Source: Gliomastix tumulicola (taxonomy: Eukaryota; Ascomycota; Sordariomycetes; Hypocreales; Bionectriaceae). From it: 64,000 nt of DNA. Position numbers and translations under genes: made by a program. Under the pieces are notes generated by a model that was given only the letters and a program-made list of their open reading frames with translations, did not search any database and was not told the origin of the DNA. Location: assembly GCA_001599755.1 (NCBI GenBank), contig BCHX01000008.1, positions 1,240,001 through 1,304,000 on the forward strand, in the 5' to 3' direction. This document shows, in pieces, positions 47,180 through 61,278 of this stretch (positions are counted from its first letter, which is position 1; the number at the start of each line of letters is the position of its first letter).

Positions 47180-47475
47180 TAATTTAGGGGAAATAGTTTA
47201 TTATTTAATTATATAATTACTATATAGTTATTATACTACTTAATTAGGTGGAGCTATTTAGTTAGTATTTCTCCTATATATTTATTATTAAATAAAGCTA
47301 ATAAGCTACCTAATTAAGTAATATAAAGGTAATATAAAGAGAGAGCTATTAGATCTTCCCCTTTTAATTAAGTTAATTAATATTAAGATAAAAGATAGTA
47401 AAATTTTCTATTTACTTAATTAAGTAGAGCCCACCCCCTTATTAGGGCCTAGGCCTAGGCCTAATACCCTAAGTT
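47180..47475 (-). repeat. LTR C, 5' LTR of copy 1
   Basis: Full-length match to the other LTRs. The sequence to its left (GGGGAGTTATT) is shared with the left side of LTR D, confirming that it is the 5' LTR of the element read leftwards. Confidence 0.8.
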
Positions 47476-47479
47476 AATA

Positions 47480-50400
47480 GTAGGATATTATTTCTATATT
47501 AAAGATCCTAAATTTAAAAGTTAAAAAATTAAAATAATTTTTACTTATATAAATATTATATATCTCTTTATAACTTAAAAGGGTTATAAACTAAATATTT
47601 ATTTTCTAGTAGGTATTATTACTCTCTATAGAAACCTAATTTATAAAGTTAAATAGTATATTAAAAGAATATATATTAAGTATAAAGTAATTAGTAAAGA
47701 GAATACTATAAGTAATAATAAATATTATATAAAAATATATAAAAATAACCTTATAAAATTAACTATAATTAGTTATATAGGGAGCCTAGTTAATAAGAGG
47801 AAATTTATTATAATTACTAGGTAATATCTTTTAAATACTAGGTATATCCTTATAATAGAGGTACTTCTAGGTATATAGAATAATACTTAAGAGGTTTCTT
47901 ATTAAACCTCTTAGCTAGTAAATAGCCTATATATAGAATAAATAAATATATAATTACTTATTTAGCTACTTTATTACTAATACTATAATAAAGTGAAAGA
48001 TAAAAGATAAGCTAACCTCTTAAAGAAGTTAATATTACTTTAATATAGTTAATATAATATAGTAAATATAATCTATATTATTAAAGGTATTATAAATATA
48101 AAGGTACTTTATCTTCTAGTTAAAAAGGGTTATAATAAAATAGTTAATATAATAAATAAAATAAGTAATAAACCTATAGCTATATATATTCTTTTTAAAT
48201 ATCTTAGTATATATAATACTAGTATAACCTTTAGGTATAATAAAGTAAAGGTTTACTTATAAGTTAATTAGGTAATATATAAAGTCTTTAATATTTATAT
48301 TAATAGGTAAAATATAAATAATATTATATAGGTCCCCTAGTTACTTAGTTAAAAAGGTAATAATATTAAAGTTAAAACTCTACTCTTTATTCTTAAAGAA
48401 GATTATAAAGTTCTAGATATTAATAAGAAATTAAGTATAGAATTTAAATATAGGTATCTCTTTATAATAATTTATAATACTATAGAAGATATTATAAATA
48501 ATCTTTTTAAAGGTAGTATTTATAGATTAAAGGGTAATAAATCCCTAAGTTCTAGTTAAATTAATTTTCTATTAATCTTTAATATATTTAAAGAAGGTTT
48601 AAAATTAAATAACCTTAAATTAATACTTATAAAGCTCTTAAAGTTTAATACTAATTCTCTTACTCTTAGGTACTATATAAAACCTCTTATTATTATTTAT
48701 TTATACTTATTTATAATAAGTTATTATAGTAAGTTTATTTTTCTTAGAGGTTTAAAAATACTAATTATTATATTTTATATTTAACTTCTTCTTTATAAAT
48801 CTAATATTTTAGGCTATACCTTTAATAAGAGAGAGGTTATATTAGTTAAACCTAATAGCTTACTTAGGGGTTATTATTATAAATAATATAAAGTATTAAA
48901 ATTAATATATTATACTTTAAGAGTATAAGGTTAACTTTAAAGTGTAAAATAATTTTATAGGTAAGGCTAGTTAATTAAGTAATAATATAGTAAAGGTAAA
49001 ATAATAGTAAAAGTATTATAAGTAAAGGTAAAAAAAAAAAATAATAAAATTTTATAAAAGATAATATAAGTATAGGGCTTTAAGGTATCCTAGTAATATA
49101 TATATATAAGGAGAAAAAGAAAATATATAAACTAGTATAAGAAATTCTCTTTTTATATATATATTACCTCTTTATTTAATATTTTTAGAGAATTATAACT
49201 TACTACTTTTACTTTAATTTTTAAAGTACTTCTTTATTTTTATACCCTTTTTTATATTAGCTTTATTTATATAACTTATAAATAAAAATAATAAACTCTC
49301 TTTTCCCTTCTTTTTATAATAACCTTATAATAGTCTTTCTTCTTTTTACTATATCTTCTTCTTTTTCTTATATTATTTTTAATTATTATTATTTCCCCTC
49401 TTTACTTAGTAGTTATTATATTTTTATTATTATATTTTTACTTAATTATATAGTAGATTTCTTACTTACTACTTAGTTTATAGCTTTTAAAGATATTTCT
49501 TTAAAGGTAAATAATACCCTTATTATTAAGAACTTAATATAACTTAACTTAAAGGTAATAAATAATATATTACCTTATTATTACTTTAATCTTATTAGCT
49601 TTACTTAAGCTAAAGGTAATATAAGTAGTATTAATAATAATTATAGTACTTTTAATATTATTCTCTTTTTTTCTACTTACTTCTTACCTTTTTATATTCT
49701 TCTTATAAGTTACTCCTTATTTTCTTAACTCTTCTTATATATTTTATTATTAATATATTCTTTTCTTTTCTTAATAAGTATATAAATACTTTAATATTTA
49801 GGTTTATATTAATTAGATTATAAATAATTAAGAAGTCTTTATTTATAATAAGCTAGCTCTTTATATTAAAATTAACTCTTATAAGTATTTTAATATCCTT
49901 TACTAATTTAGTCTTTTTATTATTAAGCTCCTTATTTAGAATTTATATATTAAGCTTATAACTTACCCTTTTATTTATTAAATTATTATAATATATTTTA
50001 TTTATTTAGTATATATTTCTACTAAATTATTAAATTCTTATAGTCTTTTTCTTACTAATTTTAATAGTAAGAATTTACTTTTTACTTATTCTTTATAGTT
50101 TAAAGCTTAAGTTATATAAGCTTATAGTATAAATACTCTAATATTATATAAGTATTATATAATTTCTTAATATATAAATACTATAAATATAGGTAAATAT
50201 ATACTATTTTTATATTATATTTATTAGGTTTTACTAGCTCTTAGCTCTTCCTATACTAATTATCTTTACTTTAATACTAAGTATAATACTAGTATTAATT
50301 ATATTTTTTCTTTTAAAATAGGTTATTCTTTTTCTTAAACCTTTAAAGACTTATTAAGTATAAATATTACTTTCCCTAAGTATTTATTATAGGTTAATTT

Positions 50401-51640
50401 TCTTTATATTCTTTATCTTTAGGATTTTTTAAGTTATAAAGATTTTAACCCTAAGCTTAAGTATTATATTTCTTAGGTTTAAGCTTATTTAAATACTAAC
50501 TAATTAAGTAGTATATTAAAGGTATAAATTCCTTTTATAATTAATATTAGTTATTTAATTTCTAGTAATTACTATTATTTTAATAGTTAAATAATTAGTT
50601 TTATATTTTTATCTTTTACTATTTATATCTCCCTAGCTTTTAGTTCTCTTACTCTTATAGTATTCTTTATTTATTTAGTTTTTAATAAACTTCTAGTAGT
50701 TTCTAATTCCTTTATACTTATAGTATTTAATTATTTAATATCTAGTAATTTCCTAGCTATTAATTCTTTTTAATTACTAAGTTTTAGTATTAATTCTCCT
50801 AGTATTATATTAATCTATAGTAATCTTATAGTTCTTAATTTACCTACTACTTATAGTCTTCCTTTATTAACTTTAAATTTATCTTCTTAAATAAAAGGTA
50901 TTTTAATTTAGGGTTTACTTATTCTTTATTCTTTACTTTAAAGTTAATTAGCTTTAAAACTTAATTCTACTACTTTTAATCTTTCTTTATATAATATTTA
51001 ATTTATTAAAAAGGGTTAATATATTCTTAATTAAATAGTATAAGTAATTACTAAATTAATATTCTTAAGGTATATTAATTATAGATTTTTTAGTATATTA
51101 ATATAAGGTTTTTTAATATATTTTAGTAATATTTTTTTAATATATTAATAGGTATTTTTAATACTTTAATACTATAGTATAGGGTTTTTAGTACCTTAGT
51201 AATATAATATTATAATAAACTTCTAGGGGTTAAGTAAATAGTTCTTATACTATTTCTTTAAGTAATACCCTTTATTACTACCTTTAAGTACTCTTCTTTA
51301 TATATCTTTCTATTATTATACTACTTTATAAGTCTTTCCTCCCTACTTTAAGCTAATTAAATAGTAGCTTAAAGTCTACCTATAGGTATATAAATACCTC
51401 CTCACTATATAAGACTTTACTATATTAATTTAAAGCTTTAAATATATATACTTTAGTATTTTACCTTCTTTTTATTAATTATCTTAGGTTACCTTAATTT
51501 AATAATTATTTATCTTTATACTCTTACTAGTAGCTATTAGAGTTTTCTATTTTTTTCTTTACCTTAGTCTTCTCTAGTAATATATTCTATATAAAATAAT
51601 TCTTTAATTATAGGGTTATTTTATTCTTAAAGGATATTAC
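47480..51640 (+). pseudogene. long ghost ORF of unknown family, copy 2, 5' end missing
   Basis: Collinear with the plus-strand ghost ORF of copy 1. In the two segments compared (about 47480-47720 and 49440-49640), the frame is open in the same phase. Stops fall at the same codons as in copy 1, and amino-acid differences are explained by C/T or A/G changes (Pro/Phe, Thr/Ile, Glu/Lys, Asp/Asn). Shared frame in two independently mutated copies argues for a real ancestral protein. Confidence 0.5.
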
Positions 51641-54600
51641 CTAGGATAAGGTTTACCTATTAAAGGGCCTATTAGGTAAATATTTTAGTATCTCTCCTCT
51701 TTAATTATTAATCTTTATTCTAAGGTATATTTATATCCTCTACTATAGCTATTATTAAGCTAGTACTATATTATAATCTAAAGATCTTTTTATTCTTTTT
51801 ATTTATTTATTATTTATTAATTTTTTTAAACTATTTAAGTATAAAGGCTCTATAGCTATATATAAAAGAGGCTTTATTTAATTCTTTTAGTTTATAACTT
51901 ATCTTATTAAGATAAACCTCTTTAATTTTATATAGCTCTTATTATTTATTTAATATCTTTATCCCCCTCTTTATATCCCTATTATAAACTATATTATAAA
52001 CTAATATAAGGTCTTTTATATAAAATAGCTTATAGATCTTATTAACTAGCTTTTTATTTTATTTTTACTTAATTATTATTTAAAATTCTATTACTTATTA
52101 CCTAGTAATATTAATATTTATTATTTTTCTCTTAAATACTTATATTCTTATAAAGAGTATATTCTCTATAATTTAAACTTTATTTTAATTAATTAATTAT
52201 TATATTAAAATCTCTACTTCTAGTAGTAAGATTAGCTTTTATTTATATATAAGAAAGAAGATAAAATATTCTATTAAATACTTAACTACTATTTAATTAA
52301 CTAGTAGTACTTTATTAATATACTTTAGCTAGTATTTATTTTTTCTAGTTATCTTTACTATAACTAAAAGTAGGGTAATATAACCTACTTTTAAGATATT
52401 ATTTACTATAGAATTATAGGGGGAGATTAAGATTACTTAAATTCCCTAGTCCTTTAGGGCTTTCCTAAAGCCTAAGAATTTTATTTTATTATTTATAATT
52501 ACCTTTTAAAATATACTATATTAATATATTATTTAGAATATAAGCTCTAGTATATACTTAAACTTCTTTATTAATATAAGTAGTAATTCTATTTATCTAG
52601 TAAGTATATATCTACTTTCTATAAGGTACTAGAAGTATATATCCTTTAATAGGTATTATATATTAAAGTAAATAATAATTATAAGGTGGCTTAAGTAAAC
52701 CTAATATTTAAATTTAAAGCTTTACCTAAAAGCTTACTTTTAGTATTTTTTATATACTTAGAGCTTTATCTTAATATTCTAGTAAATATTTTTCTACTAT
52801 TATCTCTTAGTAATAAAGAGGTATATAATCTTTTTCTCTTTATAACCTTTATAGTTATATATAGCTTTAATAATATATTATTATTAAGTAGAGGAGTTTA
52901 CTATTAAGAGATTCTATATACTATATAGAGAGTACTTTTAAAGGCTATACTTTTATATATAGAAGTCCTTAATTTATACCTTTACTTTTCTTTAGTTAGC
53001 CTTTATAATACCTTTAGGTCTTTTAAAGGTAGTAAAGTACTTTATAAACTATTATTAAATCTCTCTATATAATTTATTAAAGGGTTTATTATATATATCT
53101 TTAAGTTATTAAATTTACTTATTCTATAATAAATTATTAAATTCCTTAGAGTTAATAATTATATTTATTACTTACTATTAAGTATTTTATTCCTTTAAAG
53201 ATAAATACTAAAAGTTAATTAAATTAATTATAAGATTAATTTTCTTTTTAATATTTTTCTTCTATTTATAGTTTATTTAATTAAATAAACCTACTAATTT
53301 TTAAGATAAAGTATTTATTACTTTATTATTCTTTTTTACTATATAGTAAACTTTAAAATTAAATAAAAATATATAGCTAAGTTATTAAGTAACTAAGGCT
53401 CTAGGTATATTATTTACTAATTTATTAATTTATTAAGCTAATATAAAGGAGTTAATCTTTAGTATAAAATAAATATTATAAATATAGTTATATAGCCTTT
53501 AAAAGGTAAGTAAAATACCTTTAAATTTAAGTTTTATTAAATTATAATTCTTTTTAGTATTTAACTATATATTACTCTTATATTTTACTAGTAGCTTTTA
53601 GCCTTTAATAATTTATATTAAGTAAACTCCCTATTTAATATTACTTATATTTATTATTAAAATAATATTTAAGTACTCTTCTTAATAGTTTACTATAATA
53701 AGAAGAGGTACTATAATAAGGATTTTCTTAATATAATTTATAATCTCCTCTTATTACTTCCCCTATTTCTAGTTAGTATTTTTATATAATAAAGTATTTA
53801 GAGGTAAAGTAATATAAGTATAATTTAATACCTATATATAATAGAAATTTACTAATTCTAAGAAGACTTAAACTTCTATAAGATTACTATAATATTTTTA
53901 TTTTATTAGTTTTTTAACTTTCTCTTTTTTAAGCTCTTTACTATAAAGACTATATTTATACTTTATAATTAATATAATTTTCTAGTATTACTAAGACTTA
54001 GTATAGGAGATAGTCCCTTTAATTAATTTTATATTTATAAAGACTTTATTAATATTTTAAATATACTTAAGAATATACCTTTTAATACCTAGAGTAAGTT
54101 CCTCCTTACTATAGTTACTTTTAGCCCCCTTTATATTAATATTATTAAGGAAAACTTAGTAAATATATAAAATTAAGTTATATAGTATATAAATTATAAT
54201 ATAAATAAACTATATAATAAAGTTTATTACTTCTTAGAGTAAAGTATATATATATAATAATTTAATTAATATTAAGAATATTATTATATTCTAGCTTATA
54301 GGGTTTAATTAAATTTAATTATACCTAGAAAAGAAATTTAATAAGGAAATATATATATATTTAAAGAAGTCTTTACTAAATTTATTTATACTAAGTAATA
54401 GGAGTATATCTCTAATAATAACCTTATTAAGTCTTATAATAAAGTTAATAAAGTAAAGTCCTTTATTCTTTTTTAAGACTAAAAATTATAAATTTTTATA
54501 TAAGCTATACCCTTCCTTTAAGATACCTCTATAAATTTATTCTTTTAGGATTTTAAGGATTTTCTTCTTTATCCCTTTTAAAATAAAAATAAAGCTAGCT

Positions 54601-55235
54601 TACTATATACTATAAAGGATTATTTTTATTTTTTAAAGTAATATAATATTATTATTTAGTCTCCTTATCTTTATTTAATTTTACCTAAAAGCTACTTCTT
54701 TATTATATAGTATCTTTAGGAATACTATTATTTCTTTAAGTATTAAATTCCTATTAATATACTTAAGTATTTTATTTAATTAATTTTTTTTATTAATATA
54801 TATACCTTTCTTAATATTATTAAATTTAAAGTTAATTTAATCTTAGAATTTTCCCCTAGGTTATATTTTCTTTAGTATTACTATTTATTTAGCTTATTTC
54901 TAATAAAGGTTACCCTCTAGAATTATTTTATTAAGTAAAGAATTATTAATAAGTATAATCTTTTTAACCTTTAGCTTAAATATAGTATTTATATTTATTC
55001 TACTAGTTATATATTAATAAGAGCTATATAATCTCTATACTAAAGGCTTTTTATAGGTAATAACTACTTACTAAAAGTCTTCTTTTATTACTATTAGTTA
55101 TTTAACTTACTCTCTAGTAATAGTATTTCCTTTTACTTTTACTAAGTTTTTAATAATCTATATATAGTCTTTAACCTTTATAAAGATATTATTAATTATC
55201 TTTATATTAATTTAAACCTACTTTATATAGATTTT

Positions 55236-55652
55236 TATCACGACCTAACACTTAGTTGCTCTAGGAGAGGCCACACTTATTATATATACCCCACTTTTTC
55301 CTCTAATTATAATAGATCACTTATATTAAATCACGCTTAGTAGTAATCCCACCTTAGTAATCTATAGATTATAGTCTTTATAAGACTATAGCTTATAGTA
55401 ACTATAAGCTATACTATATATATATACCATAGTTATTACCTAGCTAGTATATAGAATAGCCTTAGCTATTAATATAGTTATTCACTATAATACTTACTAT
55501 AATTATCTATTTAACACTTAAGTCTTACACTTAAACTATAACTATTATTATCTAGTATAGATACCCTACTAATCCTATGAACAAGCCCCGCTCATTTGGA
55601 ACCCCGCTCTTCTTTTAACTACCCTATAGCCACTAGAAGCCTAATTATTATA
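55236..55652. mobile_element. 417-bp solo LTR of a different retroelement family
   Basis: This segment is absent from the matching places in copies 1 and 3 (near 41870 and 62520). It begins TATCACGACC and ends ATTATTATA, consistent with TG...CA ends altered by RIP, and ATTTT flanks both sides (55231-55235, 55653-55657) as a perfect 5-bp target duplication. It is less AT-rich than its host, with intact words such as GAACCCCGCTC. No internal element sequence is present. Confidence 0.75.
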
Positions 55653-58600
55653 ATTTTCTCCTTAAATTTATATATATTTATAGATTATACCTTTTCTAAG
55701 GACTTCTTTATAGAAGTATTACTTTATAATAAGGAACTTTTATACTTTTTATTTAATTTAAAGACTAAAGAATTAATTTAAGTAGGTAAAGGGTATTCTA
55801 TAATATAAATACTTTTTTCTACCCCTTTAAGTTTATTAAAGTCTTATTAAGGTATTATATACTTTATTTAATTAAGTAAAGTCTCCCTTTTAATTATTAG
55901 AAAATCTTTTATCTTATAAATAATTATTTAAGGGCTATACTCCTTAATTTTTATTAAATTAGCCTTTATAAGATTATTAAAGTTATTTTTCTAGTTATTA
56001 AGCTATTAATTAAGTTTTATACTAATTATTCTTATTCCCCTATATACTAGTATTATAATTTCTATATTACTTATATAGATTTTAATATATAAGTCTTTAT
56101 TCTTTATATTATAATTAAAATTAAATTAAGCTTATTAAATAAATAATATATCTAGTAAATAGTCTTAAGTAATACTATTAGAAGCTATAAAGAATTAAAT
56201 ATTTAAATATAAGTTTTTAATATATATTTTTATTATTACTTATTTAAGTAATTCTACCCTATTATTAATATATACTCTTATTATAATAATATATCTCTAT
56301 TTTAGGAGTTAAAAGTCTTTTAATATCTTATAGTTAATTAAATTTACCTTTAAACTTAAGTTTATTAGTACTTTAATTAATTTATTACTTAACTTATTTA
56401 ATCTTACTATAAAGTAAGGGAAATCTTATATTAGCTTAAAAGGTTATAATTTATTAAAGATAATTATTAAGGTTCTTTCTTTATATTTTTTATTTATTTA
56501 TTAATAAAATTATTTTAAAGAGGGGGTATCCTCTAGTTTTCCTTTAATACTAGAGATACTAGTTATTATAGAGCTCCCTTTTTTAGGGAGGTATACCTAT
56601 AGCTAGTTATTATAGTCCTTAAAGGTACTATTAAAGTAAATAATATTAATATTTAGGTATTTCTCTTTTTAATCTTTAAGTTATTAAAATATTTATAATA
56701 TAATACTCCTTTTATTTAAATCCCCTAGTATAAGTATATTTATAGCTAGATTATTTATAAGGTTTTTTATATCTCTTAGGAAAGCTAATATAAATTATTA
56801 CTTATTAATCTCCTTAATATATAACTTTATTTTTATATTAATATTTACTATTAAATTAAGTTAAAGTATAAATAAAGCTCTTATTATTATAAGGAGTTTT
56901 TATACTATAATTTTTTTAAATATATTTTAGAGTATTTTATTCTTAGTAATAACCTTTATTTTCTCCTTTATATCTCTTTTATCTTATATTTTCTATTTTA
57001 GGAGAAGAAGTTTATAGAGGTTTACTAGGTAATTAGGTGAAGTTTTATAATATAGCTTTAATAGGGGATTTTTACTATTTCTAATAATATTCTTTATCTA
57101 GCTACTTATATTTAATATATTATAGGTATTATTTATTAGGGCTTTTATTATATAAGTATATTTTCTTATTTTAATATTATATATTTAAATATATTTTATA
57201 TTAAAGAGTTCTAGATTCTCCTCTTTATTTATATTAAAGTAGTTAATTTCTATTAATATACTATTATTTATATATTTAAAATCTAATAGTTTAAATATAA
57301 ATAAGTACTTTAATATATATATTATATTCTTCTCTTTATTAATAATTTATTATTTATTCTTTATAGGGTCTTAACTTTCTCTACTATTAGGTCTCTTATA
57401 TAACTTAAGTAAGTTTTATTATTAACTAATTTATTCTATAGTAAAGTAATTAAGGTAAATTCTTATTACCTAAAAATATATTACTTTTTAATATAAGCTT
57501 CTCTTCTAGCTAAGGAGAGTTATAAAGGCTTTTAGTATTAATAAACTATTTTAACTATTATTAATAATAATTTCTTCTCTTAATATATAAAAAACTTCTT
57601 TATTCTTATTATTCTTTATAATATTATAATTATATATTATATAGTTAAATTACTTATATTAAAAATAAGTCCTTATTTTATTATTTAAAAAGTATTAAGT
57701 ATTTACACTAAAGTTATTTCTCTCCTTAAAGTTATAATTATAATTATAATTAAAGTTATAGTCTTTTATTTAAGTAATATAAACCCTTTTATTATATATT
57801 TACTTTAAGATATTTTAAAGGGTTTAATTATATTTATTTTATAATTAAGAAATTAATACCTTTAGATTATTAAAGTAATATATAAGCTTATTTATTTTTA
57901 TAGTTACTTAATTAATTATTACTTTTATATATTTATTATTTTACTTTTATATATTTATTATTTTACTTTTTTATCTCTATAACTACTTAATTAGTAATTT
58001 CTTTTATATATATCTCTTCTTTTATTATTACTTTTACTACCTTTTTCCTATAGCTTTTTATTATCTTTATAGTCTTATAGTTATTAAACTTCCCCTTTTT
58101 CTTCTTCTTCTTTTTTAACTTTTAATTTAAGTCTAAGGAGAATATAATTTTATTTAAAGTTCTAATAAATATTAATAAATCTATTATTAAGGAAGAAGAG
58201 GAAGAAGAAGAAGAAGAAAAAGAATATTACTTATTTTTTCTCTTAAACCTCCCTTTAATTTTATCTCTAAATTTAATTAAAGCCTTATTCTTCTTAATAA
58301 CTTTAATATACTAATTAATTAAGCTACTATAGTTAAAGGTTTATATATTAATTTAGTACTTCTTTTATTCTTTTAAGTATTAAATTAGCTAATTAAGTAA
58401 TACTTTTATTAACTTTTAGTTCCTTAGGGTACTAAATTCCTATAACTTAAAGTAAAATATTATTATATAGTTCTTATAATTATTAAACTAGTAAATTATA
58501 TTTATTATATCCTTATAAAATAACTTTAAAAAGTAATTAAATATTTAATTAATTAAAGTATTAAATTAAATCTTAGTATTTCTAGGGTTATTATTATTTT

Positions 58601-60982
58601 ATTATATATATAAGTTAATTATCTCTTTTTTAAGGTTTTTTTACTACTTATTATATATAATTACCTTTATTTTATCCCTCCTCTTATACTTAATATTCTT
58701 AAGAAGAATTTAAATTTTCTTTTTATTTATTATTATTTTAAAGTATTTATTAGCCTTTAGCTTTTTTAAGAAGTTATTAATATTTTTTTTATTAAACTTC
58801 TAGTAAATTAGCTTTCCCCTACTAAAGTTTAAGTTTAATAAAATATATTATATTATATAAGTATTAGTTTTAATCTATTAAGGGTCTAGGTTTATATAGG
58901 AATTACTACTTTTCCTATATTCTTTATAGTATAGTATTAAATTATAACTTATATCCTAAGACTAGCTACCCTCTAGGGTATTAGCTTTTCCTCTTTAACC
59001 TTAGAAGTATTTATTTTATAGTTATAATTTACTTCTTTTAGTTATTTTAAAGAGTATATTATTATTATTAAGGTCTTTAAGGTATTAAATTAAAGTTATT
59101 ACTATTTAATTAAGTAGTAATTAAACTTTAAGGAGTTAGGGATTACCTAGTATAAGGTTTATTTAAGTTATTATTTTACTTATTAAGGAATTATTTAAGT
59201 AGTCTTAGTTTTTAAAGGATTTATATTTTCTAAATATATTAATATTTAGGTTTTAATTATAGTAGGTACTACTATCTTAATAAATAATAAAGTATCTTAT
59301 TTAGTTAATTATATAGTTATTTATATACTAAAAGTAGGTATTTATATCCTTAGGGGGTATATTCTTATAATTAAGTTAATATATTCCTCTATTTAATCTT
59401 TATTTAGTATATTAAGTATATATATATTATTATCCTTAGCTTTATCTTTAGCCTATATATTTAAGCTTACTATTAGTTAATTAAACTATAATAAGTATTA
59501 TATTTTACTATTAATATATTTAGTAGGTTAATTTATCTTAATTATAGAGTTTAGTATTACTTATTTATATTATTTAATCTTAGATTTACCTTTTAGGGCC
59601 TTTAAGTATAATATTAGTAGTTATTATAAATTATTTTAATATCTTTTATTTACTTTTATTACTTTAATAAGTATTATAAGCTTACCTTAGTTTTATAATA
59701 ATAAATTTTTAGGTGAGATTATATCTTTAGCCTAATTAGCTTACTTTTTTAAGAGGCTTCTAATTCTTAGGGTAAGAATAAGAGGGGAATTTAATAATAT
59801 AGTACTTCTTTTAATAAAGCTTTTATTTTAAGTATATTTATATTAATTTAATATTAAGCTTTAGTATACCTATAAAATTTAAGCTATAATTATATTATTA
59901 AGTTAGCTAATTCTTTATATATAATATCTTTATAGCTAGGGTTTTTTAACCTTTAGGTAATAAGTTTTTATTAATAGTTTACCTAATTAAATTATAGGTA
60001 TTAATATCTTTATACCTAGGTTAATTCTTCTTATAATAGTTATTTATTAAGAGGTAAGTATAGTAGAGAAAGAAGAGGAGAATTAAAGCTTAAGTATTAT
60101 AAAAGAAGCTTTTATTTTAGGGGATTATTTATTAGCTTTATATTTTTATAGTAATAATACCCTTTTATTATTTATTTTACCCTTTATTAATAACTTTTAT
60201 ACTTCTTTTATTTTTTAATCCTTTTTTAACTTTAGCTTCCCTTATTAATTATATAGTTACCCTTTTATTATTATTTAAAAGCTTCTCTCTTTTTCTTCTT
60301 ATAGAGGCTTCTTATTACTCTTTTTATACTAATTACCCTTTATTTAGCTAGTATATTTCACCTAATTAATTATTAATATTTCTTTAACTAGAATATTCTC
60401 TAGTAGTAGGAGGTCTTTTTAGGCTTTAACCTACTAGTAAAGGTATATATATTTTTATATTTTTTATACTAGAGTTAAGTTTACTCTTTAATTAAACCCT
60501 TAGCTTTTTTAAAATAATATAGTAGGAGGACTTTTTTATTTAACTTAACTACTTATTATATACTTTCTTTAATAATATAAAGATACTATATAATTTTAAT
60601 ATAAATTTATATATATAATTAAGTTATTATTTTAATATTTTTTAATATAATAGGTAGAAATTATTATTATTTTTATTTAATAATTCCTTTAAGCTAATTC
60701 TTTCTTTCCTTATTAATCCTATTATACTTATATATTTTAAGTAAATATCTTTAATATACTATTATTATTATATAATTAGTTATATTTAAATAAACTTATT
60801 AATTTAAATATATAGTTTATAGTAAAAATTATAAAGGTATTATCTTACTTAATTAAGTTAATATAATATAAGAAAGAATAAATAAATTTTAAAAGTATTA
60901 TTAATAAATTAAAAGACCTTTTCTCTTTTCTATATTTTATATAATACTTATTATAACTCTACTTTTATTTAGGGGAGTTATT

Positions 60983-61278
60983 TAATTTAAGGGAAATAAT
61001 TCACTATTTAGCTATATAGTTACTATATAGTTATTATATTACTTAATTAGGTAAAACTATCTAATTAGTATTTCTCCTATATATTTATTATTAAATAAAG
61101 CTAATAAGCTACCTAATTAAGTAGTATAAAGGTAATATAAAGAGAGAGCCTTTAAATCTTCCCCTTTTAATTATATTAATTAATATTAAGATAAAAGATA
61201 GTAAAATTTTCTATCTACTTAATTAGGTAGAGCCTGCCCCCTTATTAGGGCCTGGGCTTAGGCTTAATACCTTGAGTT
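60983..61278 (-). repeat. LTR D, 5' LTR of copy 2
   Basis: Full-length match to LTRs A-C with further RIP-type changes. Its right end abuts the interior of copy 3 directly. Confidence 0.8.

Larger units (their letters stand above)
32901..47475 (-). mobile_element. Ty3/Gypsy-type LTR retroelement, copy 1, complete, RIP-degraded
   Basis: Two LTRs of about 296 bp bound a 14.6-kb unit read on the minus strand: 5' LTR at 47475-47180 and 3' LTR at 33197-32901. A polypurine tract AGGGGAGAA (minus strand, plus 33201-33209) lies directly inside the 3' LTR. Ghost translation of the minus strand gives gag-like, protease, reverse transcriptase and integrase sequence in the order typical of Ty3/Gypsy elements. 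Stop codons fall mostly where CAA/CAG or TGG would be expected before RIP, so the element is dead. It is about twice the usual length because of extra sequence between integrase and 3' LTR. Confidence 0.85.
47476..61278 (-). mobile_element. Ty3/Gypsy-type retroelement, copy 2, 3'-truncated
   Basis: Collinear with copy 1 from about 34120 onward. Its 3' LTR and last roughly 0.9 kb of internal sequence are missing, and LTR C abuts the break directly. It keeps the 5' LTR (61278-60983). Ghost segments correspond to those of copy 1: integrase about 51.99-52.46 kb, reverse transcriptase about 54.0-54.6 kb, protease near 56.34-56.40 kb and gag-like near 60.1-60.6 kb. A foreign solo LTR interrupts it at 55236-55652. 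Differences from copy 1 are mostly transitions. Confidence 0.8.

Noticed and set aside
55596..55781. 61-codon ORF in the AT-rich block
   Set aside because: It crosses the junction between the solo LTR and the retroelement body, so it cannot be an ancestral gene.
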